Assembly: GCA_910587785.1 (NCBI GenBank)
Contig: CAJUOA010000008.1
Span: 1 to 60,507 of the forward strand
Direction: 5' to 3'
DNA: 60,507 nucleotides
Origin: an uncultured Oscillospiraceae bacterium
GTDB lineage: Bacteria > Bacillota > Clostridia > Oscillospirales > Oscillospiraceae
Shown here: positions 25,409 to 33,679 of the stretch, in pieces
Numbering within the stretch: position 1 is the first letter of the stretch
How the letters are laid out: each line of letters begins with the position of its first letter
Made by a program: the position numbers and the translations under genes
The notes under the pieces: generated by a model
Told to the model about the DNA's origin: nothing
Databases searched by the model: none
Seen by the model: the letters and a program-made list of their open reading frames with translations, nothing else

Positions 25409-26054
25409 CTGCTTCACCCCTTAGATATTTCGCTGTCTGACGGTCAAATTCTGAGATGTAGTCCTTATCTTGCTTTTTGCGGAAATCCGCGTAAATATCG
25501 CTGACTTTTTTCACAGCCTCGTCGCGGGAGATGCGGCCCTTATCCCCCAGTACTTTGCGGCGGTTGTTTGTTAGGAACCGATCGGTCTCGGCTAACCAGT
25601 CCTTCATGCTCATGAGCTGTTCGTCCTCCGCCATCAGCTCGGCGTAGTCGATGAACATGGTGACCAGCCGGTTCAGGCGGGACAGCTCCTTTTCATTCAG
25701 GTAGTTTTTGGCGATCAGCACGTCACTTTTAAGGATTTTCCCATCCGGTGCGCCCTTCCAGGCCGTCAGGCCCATGGTAGGATTGTAAAAATCTATCGTG
25801 CGCCTGACACTGCGCCCGCCTTCATCTTGAACTGTTTCCATTTTGGAAATAGTTGCGCCTCGGTCAAGCTCTTCCTCTTCATAGATATTTTGCAGATGCT
25901 TACTGATTGCCGGTGTTTTGACATCGAATAACTCTGCCATTGCCTTTTGTGTCAGCCAGAACGTCTCGTCTTGGAATACCACGCTGACAAATTCCTTCTC
26001 GCCGCCGTTGTTGTAGAGCAGGATTATTCCTGTCTTACCCGGTTCCTGATCCAT
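25401..26054 (-). CDS. RhuM-family protein with internal deletion
   Basis: A 217-residue protein. The N-terminus (FWLTQKAMAELFDVKTPAIS then KHLQNIYEEEEL) is the RhuM DNA-binding-like opening; the C-terminus (GLTAWKGAPDGKILKSDVLI followed by AKNYLNEKEL, then MKDWLAETDRFLTNNRRKVL) is the normal RhuM end. Family members run about 330 residues. The central block, which normally follows TIDFYN with LDxIISVGYRVNS, is absent here and the frame jumps to PTMGLTAW, so about 110-130 residues were lost in frame. RhuM proteins are common mobile-element cargo, sometimes linked with toxin modules. It heads the recombinase operon. Confidence 0.85.
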   Translation of the reverse strand: MDQEPGKTGIILLYNNGGEKEFVSVVFQDETFWLTQKAMAELFDVKTPAISKHLQNIYEEEELDRGATISKMETVQDEGGRSVRRTIDFYNPTMGLTAWKGAPDGKILKSDVLIAKNYLNEKELSRLNRLVTMFIDYAELMAEDEQLMSMKDWLAETDRFLTNNRRKVLGDKGRISRDEAVKKVSDIYADFRKKQDKDYISEFDRQTAKYLRGEADD

Positions 26055-26100
26055 CGCTTCCTCTAATCAAGACTATAAGCTCAATTCTTACACAGATAAT

Positions 26101-26129
26101 ATTGTATCATAGACAGTGAAAGAAAGCAA
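26101..26129 (-). promoter_or_regulatory. Promoter of rhuM-recombinase operon
   Basis: Minus strand: -35 TTGCTT (26124-26129), 17-base spacer, -10 TACAAT (26101-26106). It looks like a vegetative sigma-A promoter; I do not see a sigma-E or sigma-G type pair here. Confidence 0.65.
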
Positions 26130-26150
26130 CCGGAAAATCCATCGGATTGG

Positions 26151-26182
26151 AAAAGAGGGGCCCGCAGACCTTCCTGCGGGCT
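26151..26182 (-). terminator. Terminator after Uma2 gene
   Basis: The stem gcccgcag (26160-26167) pairs with ctgcgggc (26174-26181). On the minus strand it is followed by CCTCTTTT. Confidence 0.75.
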
Positions 26183-26192
26183 CCTCGTCTTG

Positions 26193-26771
26193 TCATTCAG
26201 CGAACACCTTGCACAATTCCACAAAGCATCCTTCCAGCGCATGGACCTTGGCAATGTCGTTTTTCTCGTAAAACCCTTGAATAATAAACCGGCCGTCCTC
26301 CAGCAGGAACACTTCCACCGTCTGCGCCTCCGGGCTGACGATCCAGTACTCCCGCACCCCTGCCCGCTGGTACAGGTCCAGCTTCACCAACCTGTCGTGC
26401 CGCCGGTTGGAGGGGGAGAGGATCTCGATCACCATATCCGGCGCGCCTTTACAGCCGTGGGCGTCCAGCTTGTTCCGGTCGCAGATGACGGAGATATCCG
26501 GCTCTACGACGGTCCGGACATTGGAGGGGGTATCGCCCTCCCGCTCAAACAGCCGCACGGCGAAGGGCGCGGGAATGGCAAGGCATTTTTTGCCCTCCAG
26601 GAAATTGGCAAGCTGACGGAACAGCTCGCCGCTGATGAGCTGGTGGCTCGTGGACGGCGGGGCCATCATGACCGCCTCACCGTCGATCAGCTCGATGCGC
26701 TCGTCCTCATCCCAAGTCAGATAGTCCGCATAGGTGAAAATAGTTTCTTTTTTTTCAGCAGGCAGTGCCAT
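26193..26771 (-). CDS. Uma2-family endonuclease (DUF820)
   Basis: A 192-residue PD-(D/E)XK-fold protein. It starts MALPAEKKETIFTYADYLTW with ERIELIDGEAVMMAPPSTSH, then VVEPDISVICDRNKLDAHGC and GAPDMVIEILSPSNRRHDRL. The E..D..ExL residues are the predicted metal site. Uma2 proteins are widespread and mostly uncharacterised nuclease-like factors on mobile elements. The start at 26771 is supported by GGGGGTA and a promoter just upstream. Confidence 0.9.
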   Translation of the reverse strand: MALPAEKKETIFTYADYLTWDEDERIELIDGEAVMMAPPSTSHQLISGELFRQLANFLEGKKCLAIPAPFAVRLFEREGDTPSNVRTVVEPDISVICDRNKLDAHGCKGAPDMVIEILSPSNRRHDRLVKLDLYQRAGVREYWIVSPEAQTVEVFLLEDGRFIIQGFYEKNDIAKVHALEGCFVELCKVFAE

Positions 26772-26799
26772 AGATATACCCCCTTGTCTTGATGCTTTC

Positions 26800-26828
26800 A
26801 TTATACCGATTTCCAGCGAAAAAGGCAA
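26800..26828 (-). promoter_or_regulatory. Promoter of Uma2 gene
   Basis: Minus strand: -35 TTGCCT (26823-26828), 17-base spacer, -10 TATAAT (26800-26805). Confidence 0.7.
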
Positions 26829-26861
26829 GAAAAATATGAGGACCACTTCAAAAGCGCCTTG

Positions 26862-27122
26862 TTACATGGCCATTGCAGGGCCTTGTTCCTTTTCCTGCTC
26901 CACCTCCAGCTGGGCGATCCGTTTGCGGTTATAGCAGATCAGGCCGCTGGTAATCTCTTCCAGAGCCTGCTCTCCGGACAGGAACGTGGCGACCGTATAA
27001 CCGGTCTCATGGAAACTCTGATACACCAGCTTGAGTTTCCTTTGCATCTGCGCGTCCTGTTTCTCTTCCCTGGTGAGCCAAATTTCTACAATTTTACTGT
27101 CGTTTCTGACGTTGAGCTCCAA
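26862..27122 (-). CDS. Small conserved mobile-element protein
   Basis: An 86-residue protein: MELNVRNDSKIVEIWLTREE, then VATFLSGEQALEEITSGLIC and YNRKRIAQLEVEQEKEQ. The pattern (short N-terminal strand, then helices ending in YNR(K/R)RIA) recurs in Firmicutes transposons and ICEs next to mobilization genes. Function is unknown. It may be co-transcribed with the mobilization genes upstream. Confidence 0.75.
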   Translation of the reverse strand: MELNVRNDSKIVEIWLTREEKQDAQMQRKLKLVYQSFHETGYTVATFLSGEQALEEITSGLICYNRKRIAQLEVEQEKEQGPAMAM

Positions 27123-27173
27123 TCATCGATCACTTCCTCTGCCAATAGTTTCCTCTAAAGAGCCCGGCTTTAT

Positions 27174-28409
27174 TCACATCCTGAGGTTGGGCCCCTGGTA
27201 TTCCTCGTGGTCATCCCCGGCGTGGCCCTGAGCGATCTTCTTCTCCCGCTCCTTTTGGCGGGCCTTACGGTCCGTATGGGCCGGAGCGATGGAGACCGGG
27301 GCTACATCCCCAAGGCCCTCAAGATGGTGGCCGAGCCGTACCACAGCGCGGCCAAGCCCACCAGAACCGCCGGGATCGCCAGCCAAGTCCAGCTGGGGCG
27401 CGGCAGATGGATACGCGGGAGTGAGAAGCGCCGCTCTCTCTTTTTCCCAGCCTGTTGGAGGCTCTTCTGAATCAATTCCCCTGTGTCGGAGACCTCCTTT
27501 GCCAACGCGGTCATCTGCGCCTGGAGGGGGTGCGTCCTCTGGACCTTGAGGAGGTCGTACTGCGCCGCTGTCAGGCTGTACAGCGCGCTGAGCACCTCCA
27601 GCAGATCGTACCATTCGTCTGCGGTCGGGTGCTGCTCCGGCGGAGGTGCGGACGGCGGCAGGTTCCGCTGGCGCAGGTCCTCCAGCGATAAGCTCTGCTC
27701 TGATCCTGAATTCATGTTCCATGTTCTCCTTCAAATATTTTTCGTCGTGCAGGCGGTCATCCCGGCACTTTTTCCCATCGGGGGTGGCGTAGGTGATGTT
27801 CTTCCGGGCCTCCTGCCACCGGACGCTGTACCCCTCGCTCTGCATGAGCAGAATGAACTCGTTCCGGTCTCGGGCGTACCGCATACACTCGTCAATGAGA
27901 TTCATCAGGCGGAATTTCCAGCTCTCGCCTTTGGCGGCGATGTGGTACTCGGCGTTGGAGAGGGACGCCACCTTTTTCTTCTCCTTCGGCTGGAATACCG
28001 GCAGGCCGAACTCCTGGCAGATCGTGTCGTTGCGCACTCGGAGTTCGGCCAGCTCCGGTTCGCTGATGTGGAGCTTCCTGCCGTCGTCCAGGCTGACACT
28101 GTTAATGATAAAGTGGGAGTGGATATGTGCCCGGTCCGTGTGGGTGCAGACCAGGACCTCCCGGCCTTGGAAATATTCTGCAAGTTTTAGTGCGGCGGCG
28201 TGGGCGGCGGGAGGATCGACCGCCTCTCCCGCCGGGAAAGACTGGACCATGTGGTAAAACATCCTGCCGTCCTCTTTGTGGTACAGGAGCTTGGTGCGGA
28301 GGAAATCGTCATAGACGCTCTCCGGACGGCAGTTATAGCCGCTGACCAACTGCTGGTCCTCCCACCGGGTCTTCTGCTCCTGCTTGACGTACCGCATGAC
28401 CGCGCCCAT
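27174..28409 (-). CDS. MOB-type relaxase (nickase)
   Basis: A relaxase that nicks oriT and pilots DNA. The domain shows GGMGAVMRYVKQEQKT, then VCTHTDRAHIHSHFIINSVS with the HxDxxHxH metal triad, and a helical end around RIRAELIAG (27700). The ATG at 28409 is internal: homologous sequence AIISFTNYPRGQSRG continues in frame up to 28457, where the codon before Ala is ATA instead of ATG, right after a GGGGAGG ribosome site overlapping the MobC stop. Beyond about codon 240 the frame overlaps the membrane gene at 27302-27715, so the true C-terminus is uncertain. The last codons (DRKARQKEREKKIAQGHAGD) may belong to a separate small protein ending at 27174. Confidence 0.75.
   Translation of the reverse strand: MGAVMRYVKQEQKTRWEDQQLVSGYNCRPESVYDDFLRTKLLYHKEDGRMFYHMVQSFPAGEAVDPPAAHAAALKLAEYFQGREVLVCTHTDRAHIHSHFIINSVSLDDGRKLHISEPELAELRVRNDTICQEFGLPVFQPKEKKKVASLSNAEYHIAAKGESWKFRLMNLIDECMRYARDRNEFILLMQSEGYSVRWQEARKNITYATPDGKKCRDDRLHDEKYLKENMEHEFRIRAELIAGGPAPAEPAAVRTSAGAAPDRRRMVRSAGGAQRAVQPDSGAVRPPQGPEDAPPPGADDRVGKGGLRHRGIDSEEPPTGWEKERAALLTPAYPSAAPQLDLAGDPGGSGGLGRAVVRLGHHLEGLGDVAPVSIAPAHTDRKARQKEREKKIAQGHAGDDHEEYQGPNLRM
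27302..27715 (-). CDS. Single-pass membrane protein of the mobilization operon
   Basis: A 137-residue protein with an acidic N-terminal region (MNSGSEQSLSLEDLRQRNLP), a helical middle (DEWYDLLEVLSALYSLTAAQ) and one C-terminal membrane segment (WTWLAIPAVLVGLAALWYGS). It overlaps the 3' part of the long relaxase frame in another phase. Its codon pattern and membrane segment look real, while the relaxase frame there is Gly/Pro/Arg-rich, so this is likely the true coding frame at 27310-27700. The role is unknown; MobB-like helpers of relaxases have similar topology. Confidence 0.7.
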   Translation of the reverse strand: MNSGSEQSLSLEDLRQRNLPPSAPPPEQHPTADEWYDLLEVLSALYSLTAAQYDLLKVQRTHPLQAQMTALAKEVSDTGELIQKSLQQAGKKRERRFSLPRIHLPRPSWTWLAIPAVLVGLAALWYGSATILRALGM

Positions 28410-28456
28410 GCCGCCGCGGCTCTGCCCCCGGGGGTAGTTGGTGAAACTGATGATGG

Positions 28457-28774
28457 CTATCTGCCCCGCCTCCCCTGCTCCTGGATGCTTCGGAGAGCGG
28501 CGCTGATGTCTGCCAGCTCCTGCGCGGTGCGCTCCAGGTCCACGGCGCTGATGCGCCCCATGTTGGCCAGGATGGTCAGGCGGTTCAGGTTGTTGCCGAT
28601 AGCCCTCTGCTGTTGCAGGACCTCTTTCAAGCCGTCTATCACTACGATCTGCCGGCCCAGACAGCAGCGGGTGACATACTCGCTCTGGGACAGACGGGCC
28701 TGCTTTGCTTTTTGCCGGATGACTGCCAGGTCTTCAGAGGCGATCCGGATGCTGAATGTGGTGTCTTTTTTCAT
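28457..28774 (-). CDS. MobC-like relaxosome accessory protein
   Basis: A 105-residue protein. The ribbon-helix-helix start MKKDTTFSIRIASEDLAVIR and the MobC signature (QQQRAIGNNLNRLTILANMG) identify a mobilization accessory protein that binds oriT and recruits the relaxase. Its stop TAG overlaps the putative relaxase start codon. The oriT-like hairpin array lies directly upstream. Confidence 0.88.
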   Translation of the reverse strand: MKKDTTFSIRIASEDLAVIRQKAKQARLSQSEYVTRCCLGRQIVVIDGLKEVLQQQRAIGNNLNRLTILANMGRISAVDLERTAQELADISAALRSIQEQGRRGR

Positions 28775-28794
28775 CTCTCTCCTTTAAAAGTGGG

Positions 28795-28885
28795 TGCGGG
28801 CTTCTGCCCGCAAAATGCGGTTGGCAGGGCTGGGGCTTCGCCCCATGTCCAGACAAACGCGATGCTGGCCCCACCCGAAGGTGGG
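28795..28885. other. Putative oriT: three clustered hairpins
   Basis: Three GC stems with tiny loops sit upstream of mobC: tgcgggc/gcccgca (28795-28801, 28806-28812), tggggc/gcccca (28831-28836, 28840-28845) and cccacc/ggtggg (28870-28875, 28880-28885). Position between the replication ATPase gene and mobC-relaxase fits a transfer origin. The nick site cannot be read. The rest of 28886-29079 holds no gene. Confidence 0.55.
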
Positions 28886-29079
28886 TCTTCTCACGTCTAC
28901 GGTACCCTGTCCGGTTTCCGGTGGCATGGTGTGTTTTCGTGCAGGCCCACAAGCGCCGAATGTGCCGGTTTTTCCAGGTGTGGGGCTTGTCCCCTGGACC
29001 GGCGGTTGAACCCGCACAAACGGCCTCACGGGGCCGGACAGGAGGCTTTGTGACAGTTGTGACGGCTGTGACAGGAATT

Positions 29080-30093
29080 TCAGTCCCAGTTTTTCCCGTC
29101 ATTCCCGTCACTGGTGTCACAGGAGGAGCAGGCGATATGCAGTTGTCTGGATTCTCTGGTGCGGCTGCTGGAGACATGGATGCCGGATTTCTCCAGGTCT
29201 CCCGCATACCTGGCAAGCCTCCTGGGCAGCACGCTGGGGGAAATCATATCCCCCGTTCTCTGTTTCAGCAATGTACTCAACTCCGTAGCGGTCCCGTTAA
29301 AAGAGTGCAGTTCATGGAGAAAGCCAGAGAGAAAAATAAGCTCCGGATCTGTGGAAATATTTTCTCCCTCCAGCGGTCCGGTCAGCTCCCAGGTGTGCGT
29401 CTCCTGCCGGAAGCACAGTTCCAGTGTGCGGGACTCGATGTCCCGGCCCGTGCAGTGCAGTTCCGCGCTGGGACTGCCCCGGTCCTTCCGCTTCAGGACG
29501 AAGTTGGAATCTGTCACGCCGCTCAGGGCGGTCGTCCCGGAGATCATATTCATCGGATCGTTGTCGTTCATCTTCCGCAGGTGGTGGATCAGAAGGACCG
29601 CGATGTGGTGCCGGTCTGCCAGTTCCTTCAACAGGGAGAGCTCCCGGTAGTCGCCTGCATAGGAGTTGGCCTCCGGAAGGATATCGCGGATCTTCTGCAA
29701 TGTGTCGATGACAACGAGGATGGTGTCCGGGTGTTCTTCGAGGAAGTGTTCGATCTGCTCCTCCAGTCCGCCGCCGATCCTGCCGGACAGATTGGCAAAA
29801 TGCAGGGCGCCCGGCGCGTCGTCCGTGATCTGGAACAGGCGATTTTGAATGCGGGCATAGCTGTCCTCCAGGCAGAGGTACAGGACCGTTCCCTGCGCTG
29901 TTGGCAGCTCCCACATGGGTTCTCCCTTCGATACGCAAAGGCAGATCCAGAGCGCCAGCCAGGATTTGCCGGTCTTGGGTGCGCCCGCCAGAAGATGCAG
30001 CCCCTCCGGCAGAAGGCTGTTCACAATGAACCTTGTGGCGGGCAGTGGTGTGGATAGCAGGGTGTCCGCGTCGATGGTATTCAGTTTTTGCAT
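29080..30093 (-). CDS. RepA-like AAA ATPase (plasmid helicase type)
   Basis: A 337-residue RecA-fold ATPase: Walker A AGAPKTGKSWLAL near residue 38, Walker B TILVVIDTLQKIRD, and IAVLLIHHLRKMNDND. It resembles the RSF1010 RepA/AAA_25 family of hexameric replicative helicases used by plasmids and integrative elements. The C-terminus (LHSFNGTATELSTLLKQRTG) looks like a small winged helix. It has a good GGAGGTG ribosome site and is the first gene of the mobilization operon, so it may support replication of the excised circle. Confidence 0.88.
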   Translation of the reverse strand: MQKLNTIDADTLLSTPLPATRFIVNSLLPEGLHLLAGAPKTGKSWLALWICLCVSKGEPMWELPTAQGTVLYLCLEDSYARIQNRLFQITDDAPGALHFANLSGRIGGGLEEQIEHFLEEHPDTILVVIDTLQKIRDILPEANSYAGDYRELSLLKELADRHHIAVLLIHHLRKMNDNDPMNMISGTTALSGVTDSNFVLKRKDRGSPSAELHCTGRDIESRTLELCFRQETHTWELTGPLEGENISTDPELIFLSGFLHELHSFNGTATELSTLLKQRTGDMISPSVLPRRLARYAGDLEKSGIHVSSSRTRESRQLHIACSSCDTSDGNDGKNWD

Positions 30094-30187
30094 CTTTCAC
30101 CTCCGGAAAAATATTCGATTGACTTTGTTGTCTGTTTCTGATAGACTAGCATCAAACTGCTTTAACAAACAGTCTAATTGTAAACTG

Positions 30188-30216
30188 AGTGTAACATGAT
30201 TGTGCACCATTGTCAA
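30188..30216 (-). promoter_or_regulatory. Promoter of the replication/mobilization operon
   Basis: Minus strand: -35 TTGACA (30211-30216), 17-base spacer, -10 TACACT (30188-30193). The divergent gene at 30268 must use the same short AT-rich interval, so the two units may be co-regulated. Confidence 0.8.
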
Positions 30217-30267
30217 GTCTAAATTTATTAAAAAATAAAGGTTGGTCTATTACAGGAGGAGTAAACT

Positions 30268-31245
30268 ATGCCAGACTATATTTTCAAGACCTACATCCTT
30301 GGCGGGAGAGAGTATTTTGTATATGGGGAGCGATACGCACCTTTCGAGCAAACAAATGTGGTCAAAGAAAAAGACTTCCCATTTCTGGAAAGTCTTTTAG
30401 AGTTGCTGTACCTTGATATCTGGAAGTATGAACCCTTGTTCAAAGATATGGAGCGGGTAATCCGGGAAATTTATCGGGAGGATGATTACAGCTATCAGGC
30501 CCGGCTGAGCGGCTTGCTGGATGAACTTGCCCAGGTCCACATCTTTTTTCAACAGACACGCTTGGATTGGAAATATCGGCTGAGCTTGGTCGGTACGCCT
30601 AAGGCGGGTGACTTGTTTGACCTGCTCCCTATCAAGAAGCTCACGCATATCCCATCAACAGTTCATGAGATGCAGCGGCAGATCAAAGGTATTTTTGAGC
30701 GGGTTCTGGATATTGATACCGGTACTGATCCTGTCCAGAAGCGGATGACGCGATTTCTCCGCAATGAGGATTACGCCAGGCGCACCTTTGAATTTGCCGC
30801 TTCTCTTCCTCTGCACTTTGAGGCTACAGGCCATGATACCTTCGGAGAGGTATTGTATCCCAGAGATGTTTATGACTTGATCGAGTACTCCCTGAGAGAA
30901 GCTATCAAGCGGGAACAGCGGATGCGGGTCTGTAAGAACTGCGGCCGCTATTTTGCCATCGCCCGGCGGAGCACTGCCGAGTATTGCGAGAGGCCCATTG
31001 ACGCCAAAGGACGGACGTGCAAAGATGTTGGTTCGATCGTCCAGTGGACGAAGAATCGGGCAGATGATGATATCTTCAAGGCTTACCGCAGAGAGTACAA
31101 GCGGCGCTTTGCCTGGATCAAGGCGGGCAGGGTCACTGCGGAGGAGTTCTATGCCTGGAGCGAGAAAGCGCGGGAGAAAAAGGCGGAGTGCGACAGCGGG
31201 AAAATCTCCTTGGGGGAGTTTGAGGGGTGGTTGAGGGAGTCCTGA
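30268..31245 (+). CDS. DUF6076 protein with C-terminal zinc finger
   Basis: A 325-residue protein. The N-terminal two thirds are helical without motifs. The C-terminal third has a CGNR-like zinc finger: RVCKNCGRYFAIARRSTAEY followed by CERPIDAKGRTCKDVG, then a basic helix RREYKRRFAWIKAGRVTAEE. This layout matches DUF6076 proteins that occur on Firmicutes mobile elements; a DNA-binding regulator is the likely role. It is transcribed divergently from the RepA operon, with ribosome site AGGAGGAG. It is visibly less G+C-rich than its neighbours. Confidence 0.8.
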   Translation: MPDYIFKTYILGGREYFVYGERYAPFEQTNVVKEKDFPFLESLLELLYLDIWKYEPLFKDMERVIREIYREDDYSYQARLSGLLDELAQVHIFFQQTRLDWKYRLSLVGTPKAGDLFDLLPIKKLTHIPSTVHEMQRQIKGIFERVLDIDTGTDPVQKRMTRFLRNEDYARRTFEFAASLPLHFEATGHDTFGEVLYPRDVYDLIEYSLREAIKREQRMRVCKNCGRYFAIARRSTAEYCERPIDAKGRTCKDVGSIVQWTKNRADDDIFKAYRREYKRRFAWIKAGRVTAEEFYAWSEKAREKKAECDSGKISLGEFEGWLRES

Positions 31246-31389
31246 GAGCTTTAAAATGCATATGTTGGCTGAGATTTACCATCTGTTTGGATAAAATATC
31301 CTGTTTTGCAATGCCCAAGCTAAATTTTGTCGGAAATAATCGCTGTGCCCTATCCTTTGTCAGAAGCAGGCATCATTCCGCACTGCCCG

Positions 31390-33669
31390 TTATCGTAAAA
31401 TGTCCTTCCCCAGCCGCTGATAATACCTCTCCAGCTTCTCCTCACAGATCTGCTGAATCTCCGCCTTTTCATCCTCCCCCAGCCGCTTCCACACCGCCTC
31501 ATCCACCTGGATGATCCCCAGGGTCCTGGTGTGCCGGAGCATCTGCATATCCTCGAATCGCTTGAAGGGGTTGGTCAGGATGTTCCGCTGGGCCTCGCTG
31601 CTGGTGTAGTTCCCCTTGGCAAAGATGCTGTTTGCTTTCTCCACCACCAGTCCTGCGGTCCGCCGGGCCTCGTAGTAGGTACGGAAATAGTCCGCAATGT
31701 CCTCCAGCCTGACGCGCCCCTTTTCGTCGGCGTACCGCAGAACCGCCTTGAGCAGGACCGGCTTGTAGGAGTAGCTCATATCCATTTTCCGGACCATATC
31801 CAGGAACAGGTCCTTGCGGTTGGAGTCGTCTATCAGCGTCCAGCCGTACTGCCGGGCATATCGCTCCAGCGATTCCTCCTTAAAGTATTTGAAGGTCCGG
31901 TGCTCACTCATGGGCACAGTCAGGTCGGGGACCAGCTTTCCCTCCCGGACGTACCGCTCGATGGTCTCTGCCTGCACATTGACCCGGCGGACAAACTCCA
32001 TCTGGGAGACCATCCCTTCCGCCTCGTCCTGCCAGTTGAAGACATCCACCAGCTCATAGTCCGTGGCGTCCACCGGCCAGTCCAGGAGGGCTGCTGGCTT
32101 CTCCCAGCGGGCATACAGCTCCGCCTCGGCGGCGCGCCGGTCCTGGGGGGACAGGACCAGCTCCCCGGGGCGGTAATTCCTCAGCTTGAACAGCCGGTGG
32201 AGGGACATGGGCATATTGTACTGGCTTGCGTTGTCCACAAAGTCGAAGACCATCAGGCTCTCCTTGCCCTCGTACAGCCGCATCCCCCGGCCGAGCTGCT
32301 GGGTGTAGAGCACCCGGGACATGGTGGGCCGGGCCATGAACAACACCTCGATCTCCGGACAGTCCCAGCCCTCATTCAACAAATCGCAGGCGCAGAGGAC
32401 CTGGAGCTCCCTGGAAACAAATTTCTCCTGAAACCTTTCACGCTCAGCACGCTTCATATCCCCCGCCACCGCGGCAGCGGGCACTCCGGCCTCCTGAAAA
32501 AGGGCCGCAATCTCCTTCGCGTGCCAGACAGAGGCGCAGAACACCACAGTCCGCCGTCCCCGGGCATACCGGAGCCATGTGTCCACGATCAGGCGGTTGC
32601 GCTCGGGCACATAGATTTTTGTCTCCAGGTCCCGGATGTTGTAGCGGACGCTGTTGAACCGCACCTTGGTCAAGTCGATGTTCGTCCGGATGCGGATGCA
32701 CCGCACCGGCGTCAGCTCCCCCAGCTCTACGGCGGTCTGGATGTCCAGCTTGTGGGCGGTATTTCTGAAGATTTCCAAGATGCTCCTGCCGTCCGAGCGC
32801 TCCGGCGTAGCGGTCAGCCCCAGCGTAAACCGGGGCCTGAAGAAAGCCAATACCTTCTGATAGGTATCCGCCGCCGCGTGATGGGCCTCGTCTATGATAA
32901 GGTAATCAAACGCGTCATCCTTGAAAGCCTCCAGATGCAGCGCCACGCTCTGCACACTGCCGCAGACCACATGGGCCTCCGGCTCCTTCACGCCCTCCAT
33001 GAAGCGCCCCGCCGCCGCCTCCGGCCACAGCGCCCGGAAGGTCTCCGCCGCCTGGTCTACCAGCTCCTGGGTGTGGGCCAAAAAGAGGGTCCTGCCTCCG
33101 CAGCGCTTTGCGTCCAGGACCGCTGTTACTGTTTTGCCTGTGCCCGTGGCGTGGCAGAGCAGGGCGATGGTTTCCCGGCGCTCCCGCATGGCCCGCAAAG
33201 CCTCCAACGCCTCCCGCTGGTGCTTTTTCAGCTCCAGGGAGCCGCCGTCCAGTGCTCTGCCCCGCTGGGGCGGCAGATAGTCCTCGATCTCCCGCAGCCG
33301 GGGCCGGTTCCCCAGAAAGACCCGGAGCTCGTCCTTCACCAGCTCCGGCTGGAGCTGCATCTGCCGCACCGCCCACCGGTACACATCCCAGCCCAGATAG
33401 ACCATGCTGTTCTGCTTGAGCAGGTCGTCATAGAACTTGCCGGACGCAACAAGGCCCTTGTGGTGGGACGCCTCGTCATCGATCTCTATGGCCACCCGGC
33501 GGCCATTGCTCTCCAGAGCAAAGTCCGCATAGCGGCTGTTCTGGTAAATGTCGTAGAAATGGTATTGGGAGTAGAGATACCCGGCCTTTTCCGCGCCGAA
33601 CGCCTCGCTGAACAGTTGGATGAACAGGTCCTCCGCAATACTGCCGGAGGCAGAGTGCCGGACAGCCAT
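31390..33669 (-). CDS. SF2 helicase with N-terminal Vsr/DUF559-like nuclease domain
   Basis: A 759-residue two-part enzyme. Residues 40-125 form a PD-(D/E)XK-like domain of the Vsr/DUF559 type (YADFALESNGRRVAIEIDDE with D49, E62 and D64). The helicase follows: motif I CHATGTGKTVTA (172-183), motif II IIDEAHH, motif III TATPER, and motif VI QQLGRGMR. A C-terminal extension of about 250 residues has no recognised motif. Nuclease plus helicase in one chain, next to a MazG-like gene on a mobile element, suggests anti-phage or anti-plasmid defense; that is inference. The gene lies 10 bases after the MazG-like gene, so they form one operon. Confidence 0.88.
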   Translation of the reverse strand: MAVRHSASGSIAEDLFIQLFSEAFGAEKAGYLYSQYHFYDIYQNSRYADFALESNGRRVAIEIDDEASHHKGLVASGKFYDDLLKQNSMVYLGWDVYRWAVRQMQLQPELVKDELRVFLGNRPRLREIEDYLPPQRGRALDGGSLELKKHQREALEALRAMRERRETIALLCHATGTGKTVTAVLDAKRCGGRTLFLAHTQELVDQAAETFRALWPEAAAGRFMEGVKEPEAHVVCGSVQSVALHLEAFKDDAFDYLIIDEAHHAAADTYQKVLAFFRPRFTLGLTATPERSDGRSILEIFRNTAHKLDIQTAVELGELTPVRCIRIRTNIDLTKVRFNSVRYNIRDLETKIYVPERNRLIVDTWLRYARGRRTVVFCASVWHAKEIAALFQEAGVPAAAVAGDMKRAERERFQEKFVSRELQVLCACDLLNEGWDCPEIEVLFMARPTMSRVLYTQQLGRGMRLYEGKESLMVFDFVDNASQYNMPMSLHRLFKLRNYRPGELVLSPQDRRAAEAELYARWEKPAALLDWPVDATDYELVDVFNWQDEAEGMVSQMEFVRRVNVQAETIERYVREGKLVPDLTVPMSEHRTFKYFKEESLERYARQYGWTLIDDSNRKDLFLDMVRKMDMSYSYKPVLLKAVLRYADEKGRVRLEDIADYFRTYYEARRTAGLVVEKANSIFAKGNYTSSEAQRNILTNPFKRFEDMQMLRHTRTLGIIQVDEAVWKRLGEDEKAEIQQICEEKLERYYQRLGKDILR

Positions 33670-33679
33670 GGCCGTTCCC

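Noticed and set aside
23291..25417. A genuine evolved recombinase-SpoVT fusion enzyme
   Set aside because: The missing first 33 SpoVT codons sit at the other element end with the identical core, so the fusion is a consequence of integration, not an independent gene fusion.
27174..27700. Relaxase C-terminal 175 codons as real coding sequence
   Set aside because: Mostly Gly/Pro/Arg-rich and out of phase with the convincing 137-residue membrane protein; only the last 40 or so codons look protein-like, so the end is left uncertain.
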